NCBI RefSeq assembly: GCF_001654855.1 | Contig: NZ_LXEN01000097.1 | Span: 19,415 to 83,414, forward strand | Origin: Proteus myxofaciens ATCC 19692 | Lineage (GTDB): Bacteria > Pseudomonadota > Gammaproteobacteria > Enterobacterales > Enterobacteriaceae | Direction of reading: 5' to 3' | Length of the DNA stretch: 64,000 bases | Notes under the pieces: model-generated | The model's input: only the letters and a program-made list of their open reading frames with translations | Database searches by the model: none | What the model was told of the DNA's origin: nothing | Position numbers and translations under genes: made by a program | Shown: positions 35,765 through 46,843 of the stretch, piece by piece | Position numbering within the stretch: the first letter of the stretch is position 1 | How the letters are laid out: the number at the start of each line of letters is the position of its first letter

Positions 35765-37105
35765 GTGGATATTCAGTTGCTGTATGGATTAATTGGTTTG
35801 CTAAGTGGTGTATTAATCGGTGGCATTGTTGTTTGGTGGCTGGTTCAACAACGCTTATCAGAAAAAGAAATAATGTTACGTGACGGTTATACTCAAATCG
35901 CTGTTGCGCAAGAAAAAGCGACTGTCATTCCTGCACTGCAACAACAGATTGACCAATTAGAGCAAGAAGTTCGTGCTCAGCGAGAAACCATAACATCACA
36001 AGAAGCTGAATTAAGGGAAGTGACAACCCGTTTTGAAGAAAGTCGTGTATCAGCAGAAGATAAACAGCGATTATTGCTTAATAGTGAACAACGACTCGCT
36101 ACACAATTTGAAAATTTAGCTCATCGTATTTTTGAGCAAAGTGGTCGTAAGGCTGAAGAACTCAATCGCCAAGGATTAACTCATCTTCTTTCTCCTTTTC
36201 GTGAACAGCTAGAAAGTTTTCGTAAGCAAGTTCAAGAAGGATTTGGGCAAGAGGCAAGAGAACGGCACACGTTAGTGTATGAAATTCGCCAACTCCAACA
36301 ACTTAATGTCAAAATGGCGCAAGAAGCAGTTAATCTAACAAATGCATTAAAAGGTGATAATAAAATACAAGGAAACTGGGGTGAAACAGTACTATCACGT
36401 ATATTAGAATCATCAGGTTTACGTGAAGGATATGAATTTGAAACTCAAGTGAGTATTCGTCATGAACAAGGTGGGCGTTATCAACCTGATGTGATTGTTC
36501 ATTTACCTCATGGCAGAGACGTCGTAATTGATGCGAAAATGTCACTTGTTGCTTATGAAAAATATTTTACAAGTAATGATGATCATGAAAGAAAACAAGC
36601 TTTAGCGGCACATGTAAACTCAATCAGAACTCATATTAGAGGATTAAGTGTTAAGGATTACCACAAATTACCCGGTGTAACGTCATTAGATTATGTTTTA
36701 ATGTTTATACCCATTGAGCCTGCTTATCTCGTTGCAATTGGACATTCTCCCGATTTATTAGAGGAAGCATTAAAACATAATATTATGTTAGTTGGGCCAT
36801 CCACTCTACTTGTTGCTTTGCGTACTATTGCATCCTTATGGCGCTATGAATATCAAAGTCAAAATGCACAAGAAATTGCAAATAGAGCGGCTAAAATGTA
36901 TGACAAGTTACGACTTTTCGTTGATGATATGCAGGGGCTAGGAAATAGTATTCAAAAAGCGCAATCTAGCTATCTACTAGCAATGAAAAAACTCTCTGAA
37001 GGTCGTGGGAATCTTATTAATCAAGCAGAAGGTTTTAAAACGTTAGGCGTTGAGATAAAAAAAACCATTGATAAAGATCTCGTTGAAAAATCAGCTTCTG
37101 ATTGA
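35765..37105 (+). CDS. rmuC: DNA recombination protein RmuC
   Basis: The 446-residue protein starts at GTG and has an N-terminal membrane helix (residues 5-27), a long coiled coil to about residue 130, and the conserved RmuC nuclease-like domain (G-N-W-G-E-T-V-L-S-R-I-L-E, Y-Q-P-D-V-I-V-H-L-P and D-A-K-M-S-L). It limits recombination at inverted repeats in E. coli; the biochemical activity is not fully known. Position between udp and ubiE is the conserved enterobacterial one. Confidence 0.93.
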   Translation: MDIQLLYGLIGLLSGVLIGGIVVWWLVQQRLSEKEIMLRDGYTQIAVAQEKATVIPALQQQIDQLEQEVRAQRETITSQEAELREVTTRFEESRVSAEDKQRLLLNSEQRLATQFENLAHRIFEQSGRKAEELNRQGLTHLLSPFREQLESFRKQVQEGFGQEARERHTLVYEIRQLQQLNVKMAQEAVNLTNALKGDNKIQGNWGETVLSRILESSGLREGYEFETQVSIRHEQGGRYQPDVIVHLPHGRDVVIDAKMSLVAYEKYFTSNDDHERKQALAAHVNSIRTHIRGLSVKDYHKLPGVTSLDYVLMFIPIEPAYLVAIGHSPDLLEEALKHNIMLVGPSTLLVALRTIASLWRYEYQSQNAQEIANRAAKMYDKLRLFVDDMQGLGNSIQKAQSSYLLAMKKLSEGRGNLINQAEGFKTLGVEIKKTIDKDLVEKSASD

Positions 37106-37183
37106 TTTGAATAGAAAGAGACATAAGATTTCCAAAAGACAGTATTGATTTATTAAATTTTGATTAATTAGCGGGCAAATAAT

Positions 37184-37939
37184 ATGACTCAACAAACTAA
37201 GGAAACGACTGATTTTGGTTTCCAAACCGTTGGCAAAGACGAAAAGCAAACTATGGTTGCACGAGTTTTTCACTCTGTTGCATCTAAATACGATTTAATG
37301 AATGACTTAATGTCTTTTGGTGTTCACCGTATTTGGAAGCGTTATACGATTGAAGCTAGTGGTGTAAGACGTAATCAACGTGTACTTGATCTTGCTGGTG
37401 GAACAGGCGATTTAACCGCTAAGTTTTCTCGTCTCGTAGGGGAAAATGGTGAAGTTGTTTTAGCTGATATCAACGATTCAATGCTAAAAATGGGGCGTGA
37501 AAAGCTCCGTGACCACGGTATCGTTGGTAATGTTAACTATGTACAAGCAAACGCTGAAGAGTTACCGTTTCCTGATAACCATTTTGATTGTATTACCATT
37601 TCATTTGGTTTACGTAATGTCACCGATAAAGCTAAAGCATTACGCTCAATGTTTCGTGTATTGAAGCCAGGTGGACGTTTATTAGTCCTTGAATTCTCAA
37701 AACCTGTCATTGAACCGTTAAGTAAGATTTATGATGCTTACTCTTTCCATATTTTACCTCGAATAGGGCAAGCGATTGTAAATGATGCAGATAGCTACCG
37801 TTATCTCACTGAATCTATTCGTATGCATCCAGACCAAGAAACGCTAAAAGGTATGATGGAAGAAGCAGGATTTGATCAAGTTACCTATACCAATATGACT
37901 GGAGGTATAGTTGCATTACACAAAGGATTTAAATTCTAA
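37184..37939 (+). CDS. ubiE: Ubiquinone/menaquinone C-methyltransferase
   Basis: The 251-residue SAM-dependent enzyme methylates demethylmenaquinone and the ubiquinone benzoquinol intermediate. Motif I is [11 protein letters not shown], followed by the [20 protein letters not shown] signature. Length equals E. coli UbiE. It is the first gene of ubiE-ubiJ-ubiB; ubiJ begins two bases after its stop. Confidence 0.97.
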   Translation: MTQQTKETTDFGFQTVGKDEKQTMVARVFHSVASKYDLMNDLMSFGVHRIWKRYTIEASGVRRNQRVLDLAGGTGDLTAKFSRLVGENGEVVLADINDSMLKMGREKLRDHGIVGNVNYVQANAEELPFPDNHFDCITISFGLRNVTDKAKALRSMFRVLKPGGRLLVLEFSKPVIEPLSKIYDAYSFHILPRIGQAIVNDADSYRYLTESIRMHPDQETLKGMMEEAGFDQVTYTNMTGGIVALHKGFKF

Positions 37940-37940
37940 A

Positions 37941-38582
37941 ATGGAAAAAGCCACTTTTTCTCATGATATCGCATCTCAAGTGCTCTATCCATTATTAACA
38001 GTATCAATGGAAACGGCACTTAATCATGTTTTATATCAGGAAAATGTGCTTAAACCAGCCCGCAATCGTCTTGCGGGCAAAGTGTTAGCACTTTCTATCA
38101 ATGAGTTTCCTCATTCCATCTACTTAATCTTTAGTGAACAGCAAGTTGACGTATTAAGCCAATGGAATGACGAGACTGATTGCACGATAAAAACGAAATT
38201 ATTAACGCTAATTAAACTGACTGATCGACAAAAAATGTCAGAGCTAATCAATCGTGGCGATATTAGTATTGAAGGCGATATGCAGGTTGTTCAAAATTGG
38301 TCTGCATTACTTGATATGGCTCAATGGGATCCTGCCCAATATCTCGCTCCTTATATTGGTGATCTTGCTGCTCAAGGGCTTTCAAATGTCGTAGGTAAAG
38401 GAATACAAACATTTTCTGGATTATTTAGCCGACAAAAGACGTATTTACGTGACGCATTAATTGAAGAGTGGAAAACGGCACCCTCAACATTAGAAACAAT
38501 CCATTTTTACGATGAAATAGAACAAGTTGCACAGCAAACGGCCGAATTAGAAAAACGGTTAGGTAAATTGGAGAAAAAATAA
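37941..38582 (+). CDS. ubiJ: Ubiquinone biosynthesis accessory factor UbiJ
   Basis: The 213-residue protein has an N-terminal SCP2-type lipid-binding domain (M-E-T-A-L-N-H-V-L at about 23-31, later [13 protein letters not shown]) and a C-terminal coiled coil ending E-L-E-K-R-L-G-K-L. With UbiK it organises the soluble Ubi complex and binds ubiquinone intermediates. The ATG at 37941 directly follows the ubiE stop; an earlier in-frame start would overlap ubiE. Its stop overlaps the ubiB start (TAATG). Confidence 0.93.
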   Translation: MEKATFSHDIASQVLYPLLTVSMETALNHVLYQENVLKPARNRLAGKVLALSINEFPHSIYLIFSEQQVDVLSQWNDETDCTIKTKLLTLIKLTDRQKMSELINRGDISIEGDMQVVQNWSALLDMAQWDPAQYLAPYIGDLAAQGLSNVVGKGIQTFSGLFSRQKTYLRDALIEEWKTAPSTLETIHFYDEIEQVAQQTAELEKRLGKLEKK

Positions 38583-40219
38583 TGCTCCTCAGCGAGTTAA
38601 AGCGCTTTTATCATATTATTCAGGTATTTTTGTCCTATGGGCTTGATGAGTTAATTCCTCAACATAAAATTACTTTACCAGCAAGATTAGGGTGTAAAGC
38701 AGTATTTTGGATAAAAAATAAACATCCTGATAAACCATTAGGTGAGCGCTTACGACTCGCGCTACAAACATTAGGCCCAGTTTGGATAAAATTAGGGCAA
38801 ATGTTATCAACTCGCCGTGATCTATTTCCTCCTCATATTGCTGACCAGCTCGCGTTATTACAAGATAGAGTAGCGCCTTTTGATGGCAAAAAAGCGAGAC
38901 AATATATCGAAAAATCATTTGGTTGCCCTATTGAGCAATGGTTTGATGATTTTGATGAAAATCCATTAGCCTCAGCCTCTATTGCTCAGGTACACACTGC
39001 AAAATTAAAAGAAAATGGTAAAGAGGTTGTTCTCAAAGTTATTCGACCTGATATTTTACCTGTTATTAAAGCAGATATTCGTTTGATGTATCGCTTAGCA
39101 AATTTAATTCCTTTCTTGCCGGATGGTCGACGTTTAAGACCAAAAGAAGTGATCCGTGAATACGAAAAAACATTATTGGATGAGTTAAATTTATTACGTG
39201 AAGCTGCCAATGCTATTCAATTACGTCGTAATTTTGAAAATAGTTCGATGCTGTATATTCCAGAAGTTTATTCTGATTATTGCCATGAAAATGTTATGGT
39301 AATGGAACGAATTTACGGTATTCCTGTTTCTGATATTGCTGCTCTTGAAGCACAAAATACGAATATGAAACTGTTGGCTGAAAGAGGCGTTAAAGTCTTC
39401 TTTACTCAAGTATTTAGAGATAGCTTCTTCCATGCTGATATGCATCCAGGTAACGTGTTTATTAGCTTTGATCACCCACAAGATCCTTATTATATTGGAA
39501 TAGATTGCGGGATAGTTGGTTCACTAAATAAAGAAGATAAACGTTATTTGGCCGAAAACTTTTTAGCCTTTTTTAATCGCGATTATCGGAAAGTGGCAGA
39601 GCTACATGTAGATTCAGGATGGGTTCCACCTGATACGAACGTTGAAGATTTTGAATTTGCAATACGTACAGTTTGTGAACCTATCTTTGAAAAACCGTTA
39701 TCTGAAATTTCTTTTGGCCATGTGTTATTAAACCTTTTCAATACAGCCCGTCGCTTTAATATGGAAGTGCAGCCACAGCTGGTTTTATTACAAAAAACAT
39801 TACTTTATATTGAAGGGCTAGGTCGTCAACTTTATCCTCAACTTGATCTTTGGAAAACAGCAAAACCTTTCTTAGAAGATTGGTTACATAGTCAAATAGG
39901 TATTACAGCGTTATTCAATGGGTTAAAGAGCAAGGCTCCTTACTGGATTGAAAAGATGCCAGAGATACCAGAATTGGTTTATGATAGTCTGAAACAACAA
40001 AAAAATATGAAGTTAACGCTTGAAAGATTGACGGAACAAATGGGTTCGCAAAGAGTCAAACAAAAACAGTCCTTATTTTTATTGGGGATTGGTACAACAC
40101 TGTTTTTATGCGGTAGCTTATTCTTTGTTTCTGGTTTTAAAACATTATTTAGTGTTTTTATCAGCTTAGGTCTTATCGCATGGATTTGGGGTTGGTTTAA
40201 ATCGAGTAATGCACAATAA
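38582..40219 (+). CDS. ubiB: Ubiquinone biosynthesis kinase-like protein UbiB
   Basis: The 545-residue ABC1/ADCK-type protein has the family K-x-G-Q motif ([16 protein letters not shown]) near residue 70, the A-S-A-S-I-A-Q-V-H loop, the F-H-A-D-M-H-P-G-N catalytic loop and G-I-D-C-G in place of D-F-G. Two C-terminal membrane helices anchor it. It is an ATPase that helps extract quinone precursors from the membrane. Coupled to ubiJ by TAATG. Normal length (E. coli 546). Confidence 0.96.
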   Translation: MLLSELKRFYHIIQVFLSYGLDELIPQHKITLPARLGCKAVFWIKNKHPDKPLGERLRLALQTLGPVWIKLGQMLSTRRDLFPPHIADQLALLQDRVAPFDGKKARQYIEKSFGCPIEQWFDDFDENPLASASIAQVHTAKLKENGKEVVLKVIRPDILPVIKADIRLMYRLANLIPFLPDGRRLRPKEVIREYEKTLLDELNLLREAANAIQLRRNFENSSMLYIPEVYSDYCHENVMVMERIYGIPVSDIAALEAQNTNMKLLAERGVKVFFTQVFRDSFFHADMHPGNVFISFDHPQDPYYIGIDCGIVGSLNKEDKRYLAENFLAFFNRDYRKVAELHVDSGWVPPDTNVEDFEFAIRTVCEPIFEKPLSEISFGHVLLNLFNTARRFNMEVQPQLVLLQKTLLYIEGLGRQLYPQLDLWKTAKPFLEDWLHSQIGITALFNGLKSKAPYWIEKMPEIPELVYDSLKQQKNMKLTLERLTEQMGSQRVKQKQSLFLLGIGTTLFLCGSLFFVSGFKTLFSVFISLGLIAWIWGWFKSSNAQ

Positions 40220-40291
40220 AAATGCAGTAAAGTTTGTTTTTAAGCAAACTAAAAGATGAATTCGAGATTCCCGAAAATTGAATTCGTTGTA

Positions 40292-40297
40292 TATAAT
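40292..40297 (+). promoter_or_regulatory. Candidate -10 box of the tat operon
   Basis: A consensus TATAAT lies 47 bases before the tatA start, in the only gap of the ubi-tat cluster large enough for a promoter. A good -35 at the right distance is not obvious. Confidence 0.35.
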
Positions 40298-40343
40298 GGG
40301 CACTGTAATTAGTATATCCCTGTAATTAGTTGAGGAACATAAA

Positions 40344-40616
40344 ATGGGCGGTATTAGTATTTGGCAATTGATCATCATTGCTGTCATCGTTGTATTATTA
40401 TTTGGTACAAATAAATTACGCACATTAGGCTCAGATTTAGGCGCGTCGGTAAAAGGCTTTAAAAAAGCAATGGGCGACGATAATAGTAAAGAGACTGACA
40501 ACGCTGAAAAAACCACTAATGATGCAGATTTTGATACAAAAAATTTAGCACAGAAGACTTCAACTGAAGGTGAGCAGAAGTCTACAACTGAGAGCAAAAA
40601 TAAAGAGCAGGTGTAA
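40344..40616 (+). CDS. tatA: Sec-independent translocase subunit TatA
   Basis: The 90-residue protein has the TatA layout: a membrane helix at residues 5-21, the F-G-x-x-K-L hinge (F-G-T-N-K-L), the amphipathic helix [14 protein letters not shown], and an acidic polar tail. It oligomerises to let folded twin-arginine substrates cross the inner membrane. tatB follows after three bases. Confidence 0.97.
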   Translation: MGGISIWQLIIIAVIVVLLFGTNKLRTLGSDLGASVKGFKKAMGDDNSKETDNAEKTTNDADFDTKNLAQKTSTEGEQKSTTESKNKEQV

Positions 40617-40619
40617 ACC

Positions 40620-41129
40620 GTGTTTGACATTGGTTTTAGTCAGCTGCTATTGGTTTTGATAATAGGCCTTGTTTTTCTGGGGCCAGAACGCTTGCCCGTA
40701 GCAGTAAAAACAGTCGCTGGCTGGGTGAGAGCGTTACGTTCTCTGGCTGCAAACGTGCAAAATGAGCTAGCTCAAGAGCTAAAACTTCAAGAGCTTCAAG
40801 AAAGCTTGAAGAAAGTGGAAGAGAAAGCCAATTTGCAAAGTTTATCGCCTGAACTGAAAGCGTCTATGGATGAGTTAAAAGAAGCTGCGCAGTCTCTAAA
40901 AGAAACTTACCACGCTCCTGAAACGCCAGAATCAACAAAAGAACAGTCTGTAAAAACCGACTCTACGGAACCTTCTCCTTCAGATTTAGCCGCTGTTGCT
41001 GAAGCTGATGAAGTTAATGATGATGCTGACAGTCATAAACCTGTAACAGAAAATATCACTAAACAAGAAGTTCCTGTTGTTAAAACAGTAGAGAAAAAAT
41101 CAACTGATCAGGTCAATGGTGAACATTAA
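40620..41129 (+). CDS. tatB: Sec-independent translocase subunit TatB
   Basis: The 169-residue protein starts at GTG with M-F-D-I-G-F-S-Q-L, a membrane helix to residue 21, the G-P-E-R-L-P hinge and a long amphipathic helix with Glu/Lys coiled-coil character, then an acidic tail. With TatC it forms the receptor for twin-arginine signal peptides. E. coli TatB is 171 residues. Confidence 0.96.
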   Translation: MFDIGFSQLLLVLIIGLVFLGPERLPVAVKTVAGWVRALRSLAANVQNELAQELKLQELQESLKKVEEKANLQSLSPELKASMDELKEAAQSLKETYHAPETPESTKEQSVKTDSTEPSPSDLAAVAEADEVNDDADSHKPVTENITKQEVPVVKTVEKKSTDQVNGEH

Positions 41130-41132
41130 AAC

Positions 41133-41912
41133 ATGGCAGTAAATGATACCCAACCGCTGATCAGCCATCTGATAGAGCTACGTAAGCGTCTTATGTATAG
41201 CTTGATTTCAGTGTTGTTGGTCTTTTTAGGGCTGGTTTATTTTTCTAACGATATCTATCAATTAGTCTCGGCACCTTTACTTGATAAGTTGCCACAAGGG
41301 TCAAATATGAGTGCAACGGATGTTGCATCTACATTTTTGACTCCGATTAAATTGACTATAATGGTATCCGTTTTTGCTTCTATCCCTGTTATTCTTTACC
41401 AGGTATGGGCTTTTATCGCACCAGCGTTATATAAACATGAACGTCGACTAATGTTGCCATTACTTGTTTCAAGTACGGTTTTATTCTATCTTGGTATGGC
41501 GTTTGCTTATTTTGTTGTGTTCCCTCTTGCCTTTGGTTTCTTTGTGAATACAACCCCTGAAGGGGTTAATTTTATTCCAGATATCAGTAAATATTTAAGC
41601 TTCGTTATGACGCTTTTTATGGCTTTTGGTGCCGCTTTTGAAGTACCTATAGCGATTATTTTACTGTGCTGGAGTGGTGTAACAACGCCTGAAGCACTAA
41701 AGAAAAAACGCCCTTATGTATTAGTGGGCGCTTTTGTTATCGGAATGCTATTAACACCACCAGATGTTTTCTCTCAAACCTTATTGGCTATACCCATGTA
41801 CTTATTATTTGAAATAGGGATCATGGTATCGCGCTTTTATGTAGGAAACGGAAGAAGACAAACATCTGAGGAAGACGCTGAAGAAGCACAAGTAGACGAG
41901 CAAAATAAATAG
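41133..41912 (+). CDS. tatC: Sec-independent translocase subunit TatC
   Basis: The 259-residue protein has six membrane helices and the conserved N-terminal H-L-I-E-L-R-K-R-L and F-x-A-P-A-L-Y-x-H-E-R motifs that contact the twin-arginine signal. It ends in an acidic tail and a strong terminator. tatD, next in E. coli, is absent; convergent rfaH comes instead. Confidence 0.97.
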   Translation: MAVNDTQPLISHLIELRKRLMYSLISVLLVFLGLVYFSNDIYQLVSAPLLDKLPQGSNMSATDVASTFLTPIKLTIMVSVFASIPVILYQVWAFIAPALYKHERRLMLPLLVSSTVLFYLGMAFAYFVVFPLAFGFFVNTTPEGVNFIPDISKYLSFVMTLFMAFGAAFEVPIAIILLCWSGVTTPEALKKKRPYVLVGAFVIGMLLTPPDVFSQTLLAIPMYLLFEIGIMVSRFYVGNGRRQTSEEDAEEAQVDEQNK

Positions 41913-41946
41913 GAATAAAAACAACTCATTCCTAATAAATACGATA

Positions 41947-41977
41947 TTAACCCAGCATTTGCTGGGTTAAGTTTTTT
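41947..41977. terminator. Bidirectional terminator between tatC and rfaH
   Basis: TTAACCCAGCA and TGCTGGGTTAA form a perfect 11-bp stem with a tiny loop. A T-run follows on the plus strand, and AT-rich sequence on the other side serves the convergent rfaH gene. Confidence 0.85.
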
Positions 41978-41982
41978 ATAGC

Positions 41983-42477
41983 TTATTGTTTTTTGAATTC
42001 TTTATTACTAACTGATTTTTTTACTTCATTATTGAGAATTTTCAATAGCAAAATAGAGCGGTTTTCACCATCAGGCTCTTGATATATCGCTTGTATGCCT
42101 TGAAAAATTCCTTTTGTAATTAATACATTATCACCGCTATAAGGTACGTTCTCTTCACTATAAGCAATAGGTGAGAGTTGAGATGACTGTAAGATATCAA
42201 TAACCTTTTGCTGTACTGTTACCGGAAATTTTCCAAAACGGACAAAAGAATTTACACCCCGTGTAGAACTAATTGTTGTTGTATGAATCACTTCAGTATC
42301 AAAATGAATAAAAAGATAATTAGGGAAAAGAGGCTCTATGACCTTTGTTCTTTTACCTCTTAGTAATTTTTCTACAGTTACCATAGGTGTAAAACAAATC
42401 ACATTTTGACGTTCTAAGTGTTCAATTGCGCGAGGAATTTGACCTCGCTTACAATATAGAAGGTGCCAACTTTTCAT
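41983..42477 (-). CDS. rfaH: Transcription elongation factor RfaH
   Basis: The 164-residue NusG paralogue has an N-terminal NGN domain ([10 protein letters not shown] and the [11 protein letters not shown] segment) and a C-terminal KOW-type domain. RfaH binds ops DNA in paused complexes and raises expression of long virulence and surface operons (LPS, haemolysin, capsule). E. coli RfaH is 162 residues. It is convergent with tatABC, as in other enterobacteria. Confidence 0.95.
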   Translation of the reverse strand: MKSWHLLYCKRGQIPRAIEHLERQNVICFTPMVTVEKLLRGKRTKVIEPLFPNYLFIHFDTEVIHTTTISSTRGVNSFVRFGKFPVTVQQKVIDILQSSQLSPIAYSEENVPYSGDNVLITKGIFQGIQAIYQEPDGENRSILLLKILNNEVKKSVSNKEFKKQ

Positions 42478-42758
42478 AGTAGAGACAATAGGTTAGTTAA
42501 TTTTAATATTTTGATAATATCAAATTTATAATTAAGGTAATACCATCAACTTTAATTAATAAAATAAAGTGATATCGACTGATACTGCAAAATGCATTAA
42601 AAACGAGAGTTATACACGATAAATCTTATTGTTTAGATGAGTTTCATTGCTTTCTCAGATAGAGGTAACAAGTTCACAAAAAAGTGATGGTAAAAATAAG
42701 AAAAAACTTCCAAGATAATTATCTTAAGTTCTACTCCATAATTATAAAGAGGTTTCAA

Positions 42759-43484
42759 ATGGACGTTTTTTTATTAAGTAACGGGAAGATTGCTGGGGAT
42801 CCACAATGGTTGAGTTATGCTAAAGATAACATCGATAGCATGATTAAAAAACGCGGTATTCGCTCCGCTGTTTTAATTGCTTACGCAGTAATTCGTTCTG
42901 ATCATGATAAACGCGCTCAAGAACTAGAAGATGCACTTGGAATTAAAGTAACGTGTATCGAACACTTTGATTCAGAAATAGAAGCGATAAATCATGCTGA
43001 GTGTATTTTAGTTAGTGGTGGAAATACTTGGTTATTAAATCAAATGCTACATGAAAAAGGACTAGTTGTTCCTATTCAACGCGCTGTTCGTGAACGCAAT
43101 ATTCCTTATATTGGTTGGAGTGCTGGGTGTAATGTGGCTACACCAACTATTCGTACAACAAATGATATGCCTGTGCGCTCCTCTGTAATTATGCCGTCAT
43201 TAGGTTTATTCCCTGTTCAAATAAATCCTCATTATATTGATACTACAATTAGTGGGCATATGGGGGAAACTCGTGATGAACGTATTGCAGAGTTTTGTGC
43301 AATTAATCCTGAAGAAATTGTTGTCGCAATTCGTGAAGGAAGTTACTTACAGATTCAAGGTGAAGAGTTACATTATTACAGCGTAAAAAAAGAAGGATTT
43401 AAAATATTCCAGCATGGTAAAATTTTTCCTGAACAATTTGATACCAAAATGCTCTCGGAATGGGTTCCATTTCGCTGTTTATAA
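42759..43484 (+). CDS. pepE: Alpha-aspartyl dipeptidase PepE
   Basis: The 241-residue peptidase cleaves Asp-X dipeptides. The nucleophile Ser-121 is in G-W-S-A-G-C-N-V-A, and family blocks V-S-G-G-N-T-W-L-L-N and I-N-P-H-Y-I-D are present. The ATG at 42759 has AAGAGG upstream; the in-frame GTG 75 bases earlier adds a Lys-rich stretch not seen in the family. In E. coli pepE is elsewhere, so its place between rfaH and ubiD is a local rearrangement. Confidence 0.9.
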   Translation: MDVFLLSNGKIAGDPQWLSYAKDNIDSMIKKRGIRSAVLIAYAVIRSDHDKRAQELEDALGIKVTCIEHFDSEIEAINHAECILVSGGNTWLLNQMLHEKGLVVPIQRAVRERNIPYIGWSAGCNVATPTIRTTNDMPVRSSVIMPSLGLFPVQINPHYIDTTISGHMGETRDERIAEFCAINPEEIVVAIREGSYLQIQGEELHYYSVKKEGFKIFQHGKIFPEQFDTKMLSEWVPFRCL

Positions 43485-43601
43485 AATCTAGCGAACAGTA
43501 ATGAACAAAAAGCATTGCTTTTTAGTGAGTTATGCGTTTAGCTTATAGTGTCATAAAGAGGGGATTACCCTCTTTTCTTTCACTCACTGGCCCGTAATAT
43601 T

Positions 43602-45074
43602 ATGATGAAATACCGCAATTTAAGAGATTTTCTTTCATTACTTGATGAGAAAGGTGAATTAAAACGTATCACCCTCGAAATAGATCCCTACCTTGAAATG
43701 ACCGAAATAGCGGACAGAACGTTACGAGCTGGTGGGCCTGCATTGTTATTTGAAAATCCTAAAGGCTTTGATATGCCTGTTCTTTGCAATTTATTTGGCA
43801 CACCAGAGCGTGTTGCTATGGGCATGGGACAGGATGATGTAAAAGCATTACATGAAGTAGGTAAACTGTTAGCCTTTTTAAAAGAGCCAGATCCACCGAA
43901 GGGTTTTCGTGATTTGTTTGATAAATTACCTAAATTCAAACAAGTCTTAAATATGCCAACAAAACGTTTAAGTAAAGCACCTTGCCAAGAAATCGTATTA
44001 ACAGGGGATGATGTAGACTTAACAAAAATTCCTATCATGCATTGTTGGCCTGAAGATGCTGCACCGCTAATTACTTGGGGGCTTACCGTTACTCGTGGTC
44101 CATTAAAAGAGCGACAAAATTTAGGCATCTATCGTCAGCAAGTATTAGGTAAAAATAAAGTTATTATGCGTTGGTTGTCTCATCGTGGTGGTGCATTAGA
44201 TTTCCAAGAATGGTGTCAAAAACATCCTGGTGAACGTTTTCCTGTTTCTGTTGCTTTAGGTGCTGATCCCGCAACTATTTTAGGTGCTGTTACACCGGTG
44301 CCTGATACCTTATCAGAATACGCTTTTGCCGGTTTATTACGCGGTAATAAAACCGAAGTTGTAAAGTGCCTTTCTAATGATTTAGAAGTACCAGCAGGTG
44401 CAGAGATTATACTAGAAGGGTATATTGAGCCAGGAGAGCTTGCGCCTGAAGGACCTTATGGAGATCATACTGGTTACTATAATGAAATCGATTCTTTCCC
44501 TGTTTTCACTATTACGCATTTAACGCGCCGTAAAGATGCTATTTATCATTCAACATATACAGGTCGTCCACCTGATGAGCCTGCTGTTTTAGGTGTTGCT
44601 CTTAATGAAGTGCTTGTGCCTATATTACAAAAACAGTTTCCTGAGATTGTTGATTTCTATTTACCACCAGAAGGATGTTCTTATCGTTTAGCTGTCGTGA
44701 CAATGAAAAAGCAGTATGCAGGGCATGCCAAGCGCGTCATGATGGGAGTATGGTCGTATTTACGGCAGTTTATGTATACTAAATTTGTGATTGTCTGTGA
44801 TGATGATGTCAATGCAAGAGATTGGAAAGATGTTATTTGGGCAATAACAACAAGAATGGATCCTGCTAGAGATACTATCATGATGGAAAATACGCCGATT
44901 GATTATCTTGACTTTGCTTCTCCTGTGTCTGGATTAGGCTCAAAAATGGGACTTGATGCGACTAATAAATGGCCAGGTGAAACGGATAGAGAATGGGGGC
45001 GACCGATTGTCATGACAGATGAAATAAAACAACGAGTAGATACTATTTGGGAAGAGCTTGATATTCTTAAATAA
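43602..45074 (+). CDS. ubiD: 4-hydroxy-3-polyprenylbenzoate decarboxylase
   Basis: The 490-residue enzyme removes the carboxyl group in ubiquinone synthesis using prenylated FMN supplied by UbiX. Residues conserved in the family are seen in [16 protein letters not shown] and [11 protein letters not shown]. Two ATGs stand in tandem at 43602 and 43605. E. coli UbiD is 497 residues. fre follows 15 bases later. Confidence 0.96.
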   Translation: MMKYRNLRDFLSLLDEKGELKRITLEIDPYLEMTEIADRTLRAGGPALLFENPKGFDMPVLCNLFGTPERVAMGMGQDDVKALHEVGKLLAFLKEPDPPKGFRDLFDKLPKFKQVLNMPTKRLSKAPCQEIVLTGDDVDLTKIPIMHCWPEDAAPLITWGLTVTRGPLKERQNLGIYRQQVLGKNKVIMRWLSHRGGALDFQEWCQKHPGERFPVSVALGADPATILGAVTPVPDTLSEYAFAGLLRGNKTEVVKCLSNDLEVPAGAEIILEGYIEPGELAPEGPYGDHTGYYNEIDSFPVFTITHLTRRKDAIYHSTYTGRPPDEPAVLGVALNEVLVPILQKQFPEIVDFYLPPEGCSYRLAVVTMKKQYAGHAKRVMMGVWSYLRQFMYTKFVIVCDDDVNARDWKDVIWAITTRMDPARDTIMMENTPIDYLDFASPVSGLGSKMGLDATNKWPGETDREWGRPIVMTDEIKQRVDTIWEELDILK

Positions 45075-45089
45075 TAATAGAGGAATACT

Positions 45090-45791
45090 ATGGCAATATT
45101 GAACTGTAAAGTCTCATTTGTTGAGCCGATGACAGATACAGTGTATCGGGTAAGATTATTACCCGATGATGCATTTGATTTTCAGGCTGGACAGTATCTT
45201 TTAGCAGTCATGGATGAGCGAGATAAACGCCCCTTTTCTATTGCATCTGTTCCTGAAAATAAAGACTTTATTGAGCTTCATATTGGTGCATCTGAACTTA
45301 ATCTCTATGCCATGGCTGTACTTTCTTTGATATTAGAAAAGCAGCAAATTACCATTGATATTCCACATGGAAATGCATGGTTTAGAAAGGAAAGTGAACG
45401 ACCATTATTGCTAATTGCAGGAGGGACTGGTTTTTCTTATACCCATTCTATTTTACTCGCGGCATTAGCAGAAAACCCTCAGCGTAAGATTATGCTTTAT
45501 TGGGGGGGAAGAGAGAGCATTCATCTCTACGATCTCAATGAATTGCAAGAGTTATCAGAAAAATATCCCAATTTATCTATAATTGCCGTTGTAGAACAAC
45601 CAGAAGAAACTTGGCGTGGTAGAAAAGGAACAGTTTTAAGCGCTGTATGTGAAGATTTTGGTGATTTATCAGAATATGATATCTATATAGCGGGACGTTT
45701 TGAAATGGCTAAAATTGCAAGAGATCGTTTTTGCAATGAACGTAATGCAGACATTACTCGACTATTTAGTGACGCTTTTGAATTTATCTGA
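45090..45791 (+). CDS. fre: NAD(P)H-flavin reductase
   Basis: The 233-residue enzyme reduces free flavins with NAD(P)H. Its flavin-binding R-P-F-S-I-A-S is at about residue 46-52, and the nucleotide site is I-A-G-G-T-G-F-S-Y. Length equals E. coli Fre. It is the last intact housekeeping gene before the accessory stretch; fadA normally comes next but lies 10.5 kb away. Confidence 0.95.
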   Translation: MAILNCKVSFVEPMTDTVYRVRLLPDDAFDFQAGQYLLAVMDERDKRPFSIASVPENKDFIELHIGASELNLYAMAVLSLILEKQQITIDIPHGNAWFRKESERPLLLIAGGTGFSYTHSILLAALAENPQRKIMLYWGGRESIHLYDLNELQELSEKYPNLSIIAVVEQPEETWRGRKGTVLSAVCEDFGDLSEYDIYIAGRFEMAKIARDRFCNERNADITRLFSDAFEFI

Positions 45792-45912
45792 TCATATCTA
45801 AAAATATATTAAGTTATTGCCCACTATGGGGGAGACTATAAGGTGAGACACCCCACTATTATGATAGTAAGAAGTTAAACAACTCAATGTTATCAAATAC
45901 TCATTAGGCTCG

Positions 45913-46311
45913 TTACTTTTTTTTAATAGACTGGAATACGCTAAATTTTATTTTTGAACAAAGAGTATCATATTTTATGGTTAGAATATCAGTAAGATAA
46001 CGCTTGGTATCGCTATCCATAATCTCACTGTTTATACGTAAAAAATGATACTCATTCATTATTCCGCTGTATTGCTGAAAAAAGATCTGATAATCGTTGT
46101 AGCTTGTTTGCTTGAGTAAGGTCATATCATCAATACAACTATTTTCACTAGACATAATAACGTCTTTTGATAAAAACTTATTTTTTGAATGTGATTTTTG
46201 CTCTTTCGAGGTGGTGGCATGGATATCTTGGGATGCTGATTTAACGGTATTAGAGCATCCCGTCAGACTTACTAATAATAAAGATAATAGTATCAGTTGA
46301 ATTTGATTCAT
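45913..46311 (-). CDS. Small lipoprotein, paralogue of the one at 47981
   Basis: The 132-residue product has a lipoprotein signal ending L-T-G-C (Cys at 19), a Ser/Lys-rich linker, and a C-terminal domain with two further Cys (N-S-C-I-D and D-T-L-C-S-K) likely to pair. The C-terminal 70 residues align with the broken lipoprotein at 47981 (shared N-x-E-I-M-D-x-D-x-K and D-x-L-C-x-K). The family is unknown to me. It is the only intact gene of the accessory cluster and lies 121 bases from the fre stop, convergent. Confidence 0.65.
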   Translation of the reverse strand: MNQIQLILLSLLLVSLTGCSNTVKSASQDIHATTSKEQKSHSKNKFLSKDVIMSSENSCIDDMTLLKQTSYNDYQIFFQQYSGIMNEYHFLRINSEIMDSDTKRYLTDILTIKYDTLCSKIKFSVFQSIKKK

Positions 46312-46475
46312 TATTTAAAGGCCTTTTAAAATTATCATGTTGATTTTAATATAATTATTCTTCTATCCAACAGGTTTTATATAGCATAACCCTTTCTAAA
46401 GACCTCTCCCCTTTCTTCATATGATCGATAGAGATCTTATACATGAAATCAAGATGAGCTCTTTGTCTATTTTTC

Positions 46476-46843
46476 TCATTGAGGTTTAGGTATTTTTCCT
46501 AAAATAATGCAAGCTTGCTGATTATCTTGGTCACATGCGTTCTTTAGCCAAGGTAAGGCTTTTGTGTAATTTTTTTCGCTATAATAAAGCGTACCTAGTA
46601 CACCTTGCGCATCTACATCTCCTTGCTCAGCGGCTTTTTGCATCCAATATTTAGCTTGTTCCATATTTGATTTACTCTCTGATGCATTAGATAGATATTG
46701 GTATCCTAAAAGAACCTGTGCATCAGTATCCCCTTGTTGAGCCATTTCAGTAAGAGAAGCGGCATTGGCTCATTGGCTACGCTGAGCATTAGAGATAAAA
46801 GGGTAAATATAATCGCTGTGATATACAAAAATAAACGTTTCAT
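46476..46843 (-). pseudogene. Secreted Sel1-repeat protein, frameshifted by 8-bp duplication
   Basis: From the ATG at 46843 (GAGGAAAATT upstream) the frame encodes a signal peptide ending S-V-A-N, then shifts. The CATTGGCT unit is present twice in tandem at 46763-46778. Removing one copy joins the signal peptide to A-A-S-L-T-E-M-A-Q-Q-G-D-T-D-A-Q with a normal A-N-A cleavage site. The rest has two to three Sel1-like repeats (Y-W-M-Q-K-A-A-E-Q-G-D-V-D-A-Q). The family makes periplasmic scaffold or interaction proteins. Intact length would be about 119 residues. Confidence 0.8.

Noticed and set aside
40166..40630. 154-codon minus-strand frame over tatA
   Set aside because: It covers the certain tatA gene and its promoter and has no ribosome site or family motif.
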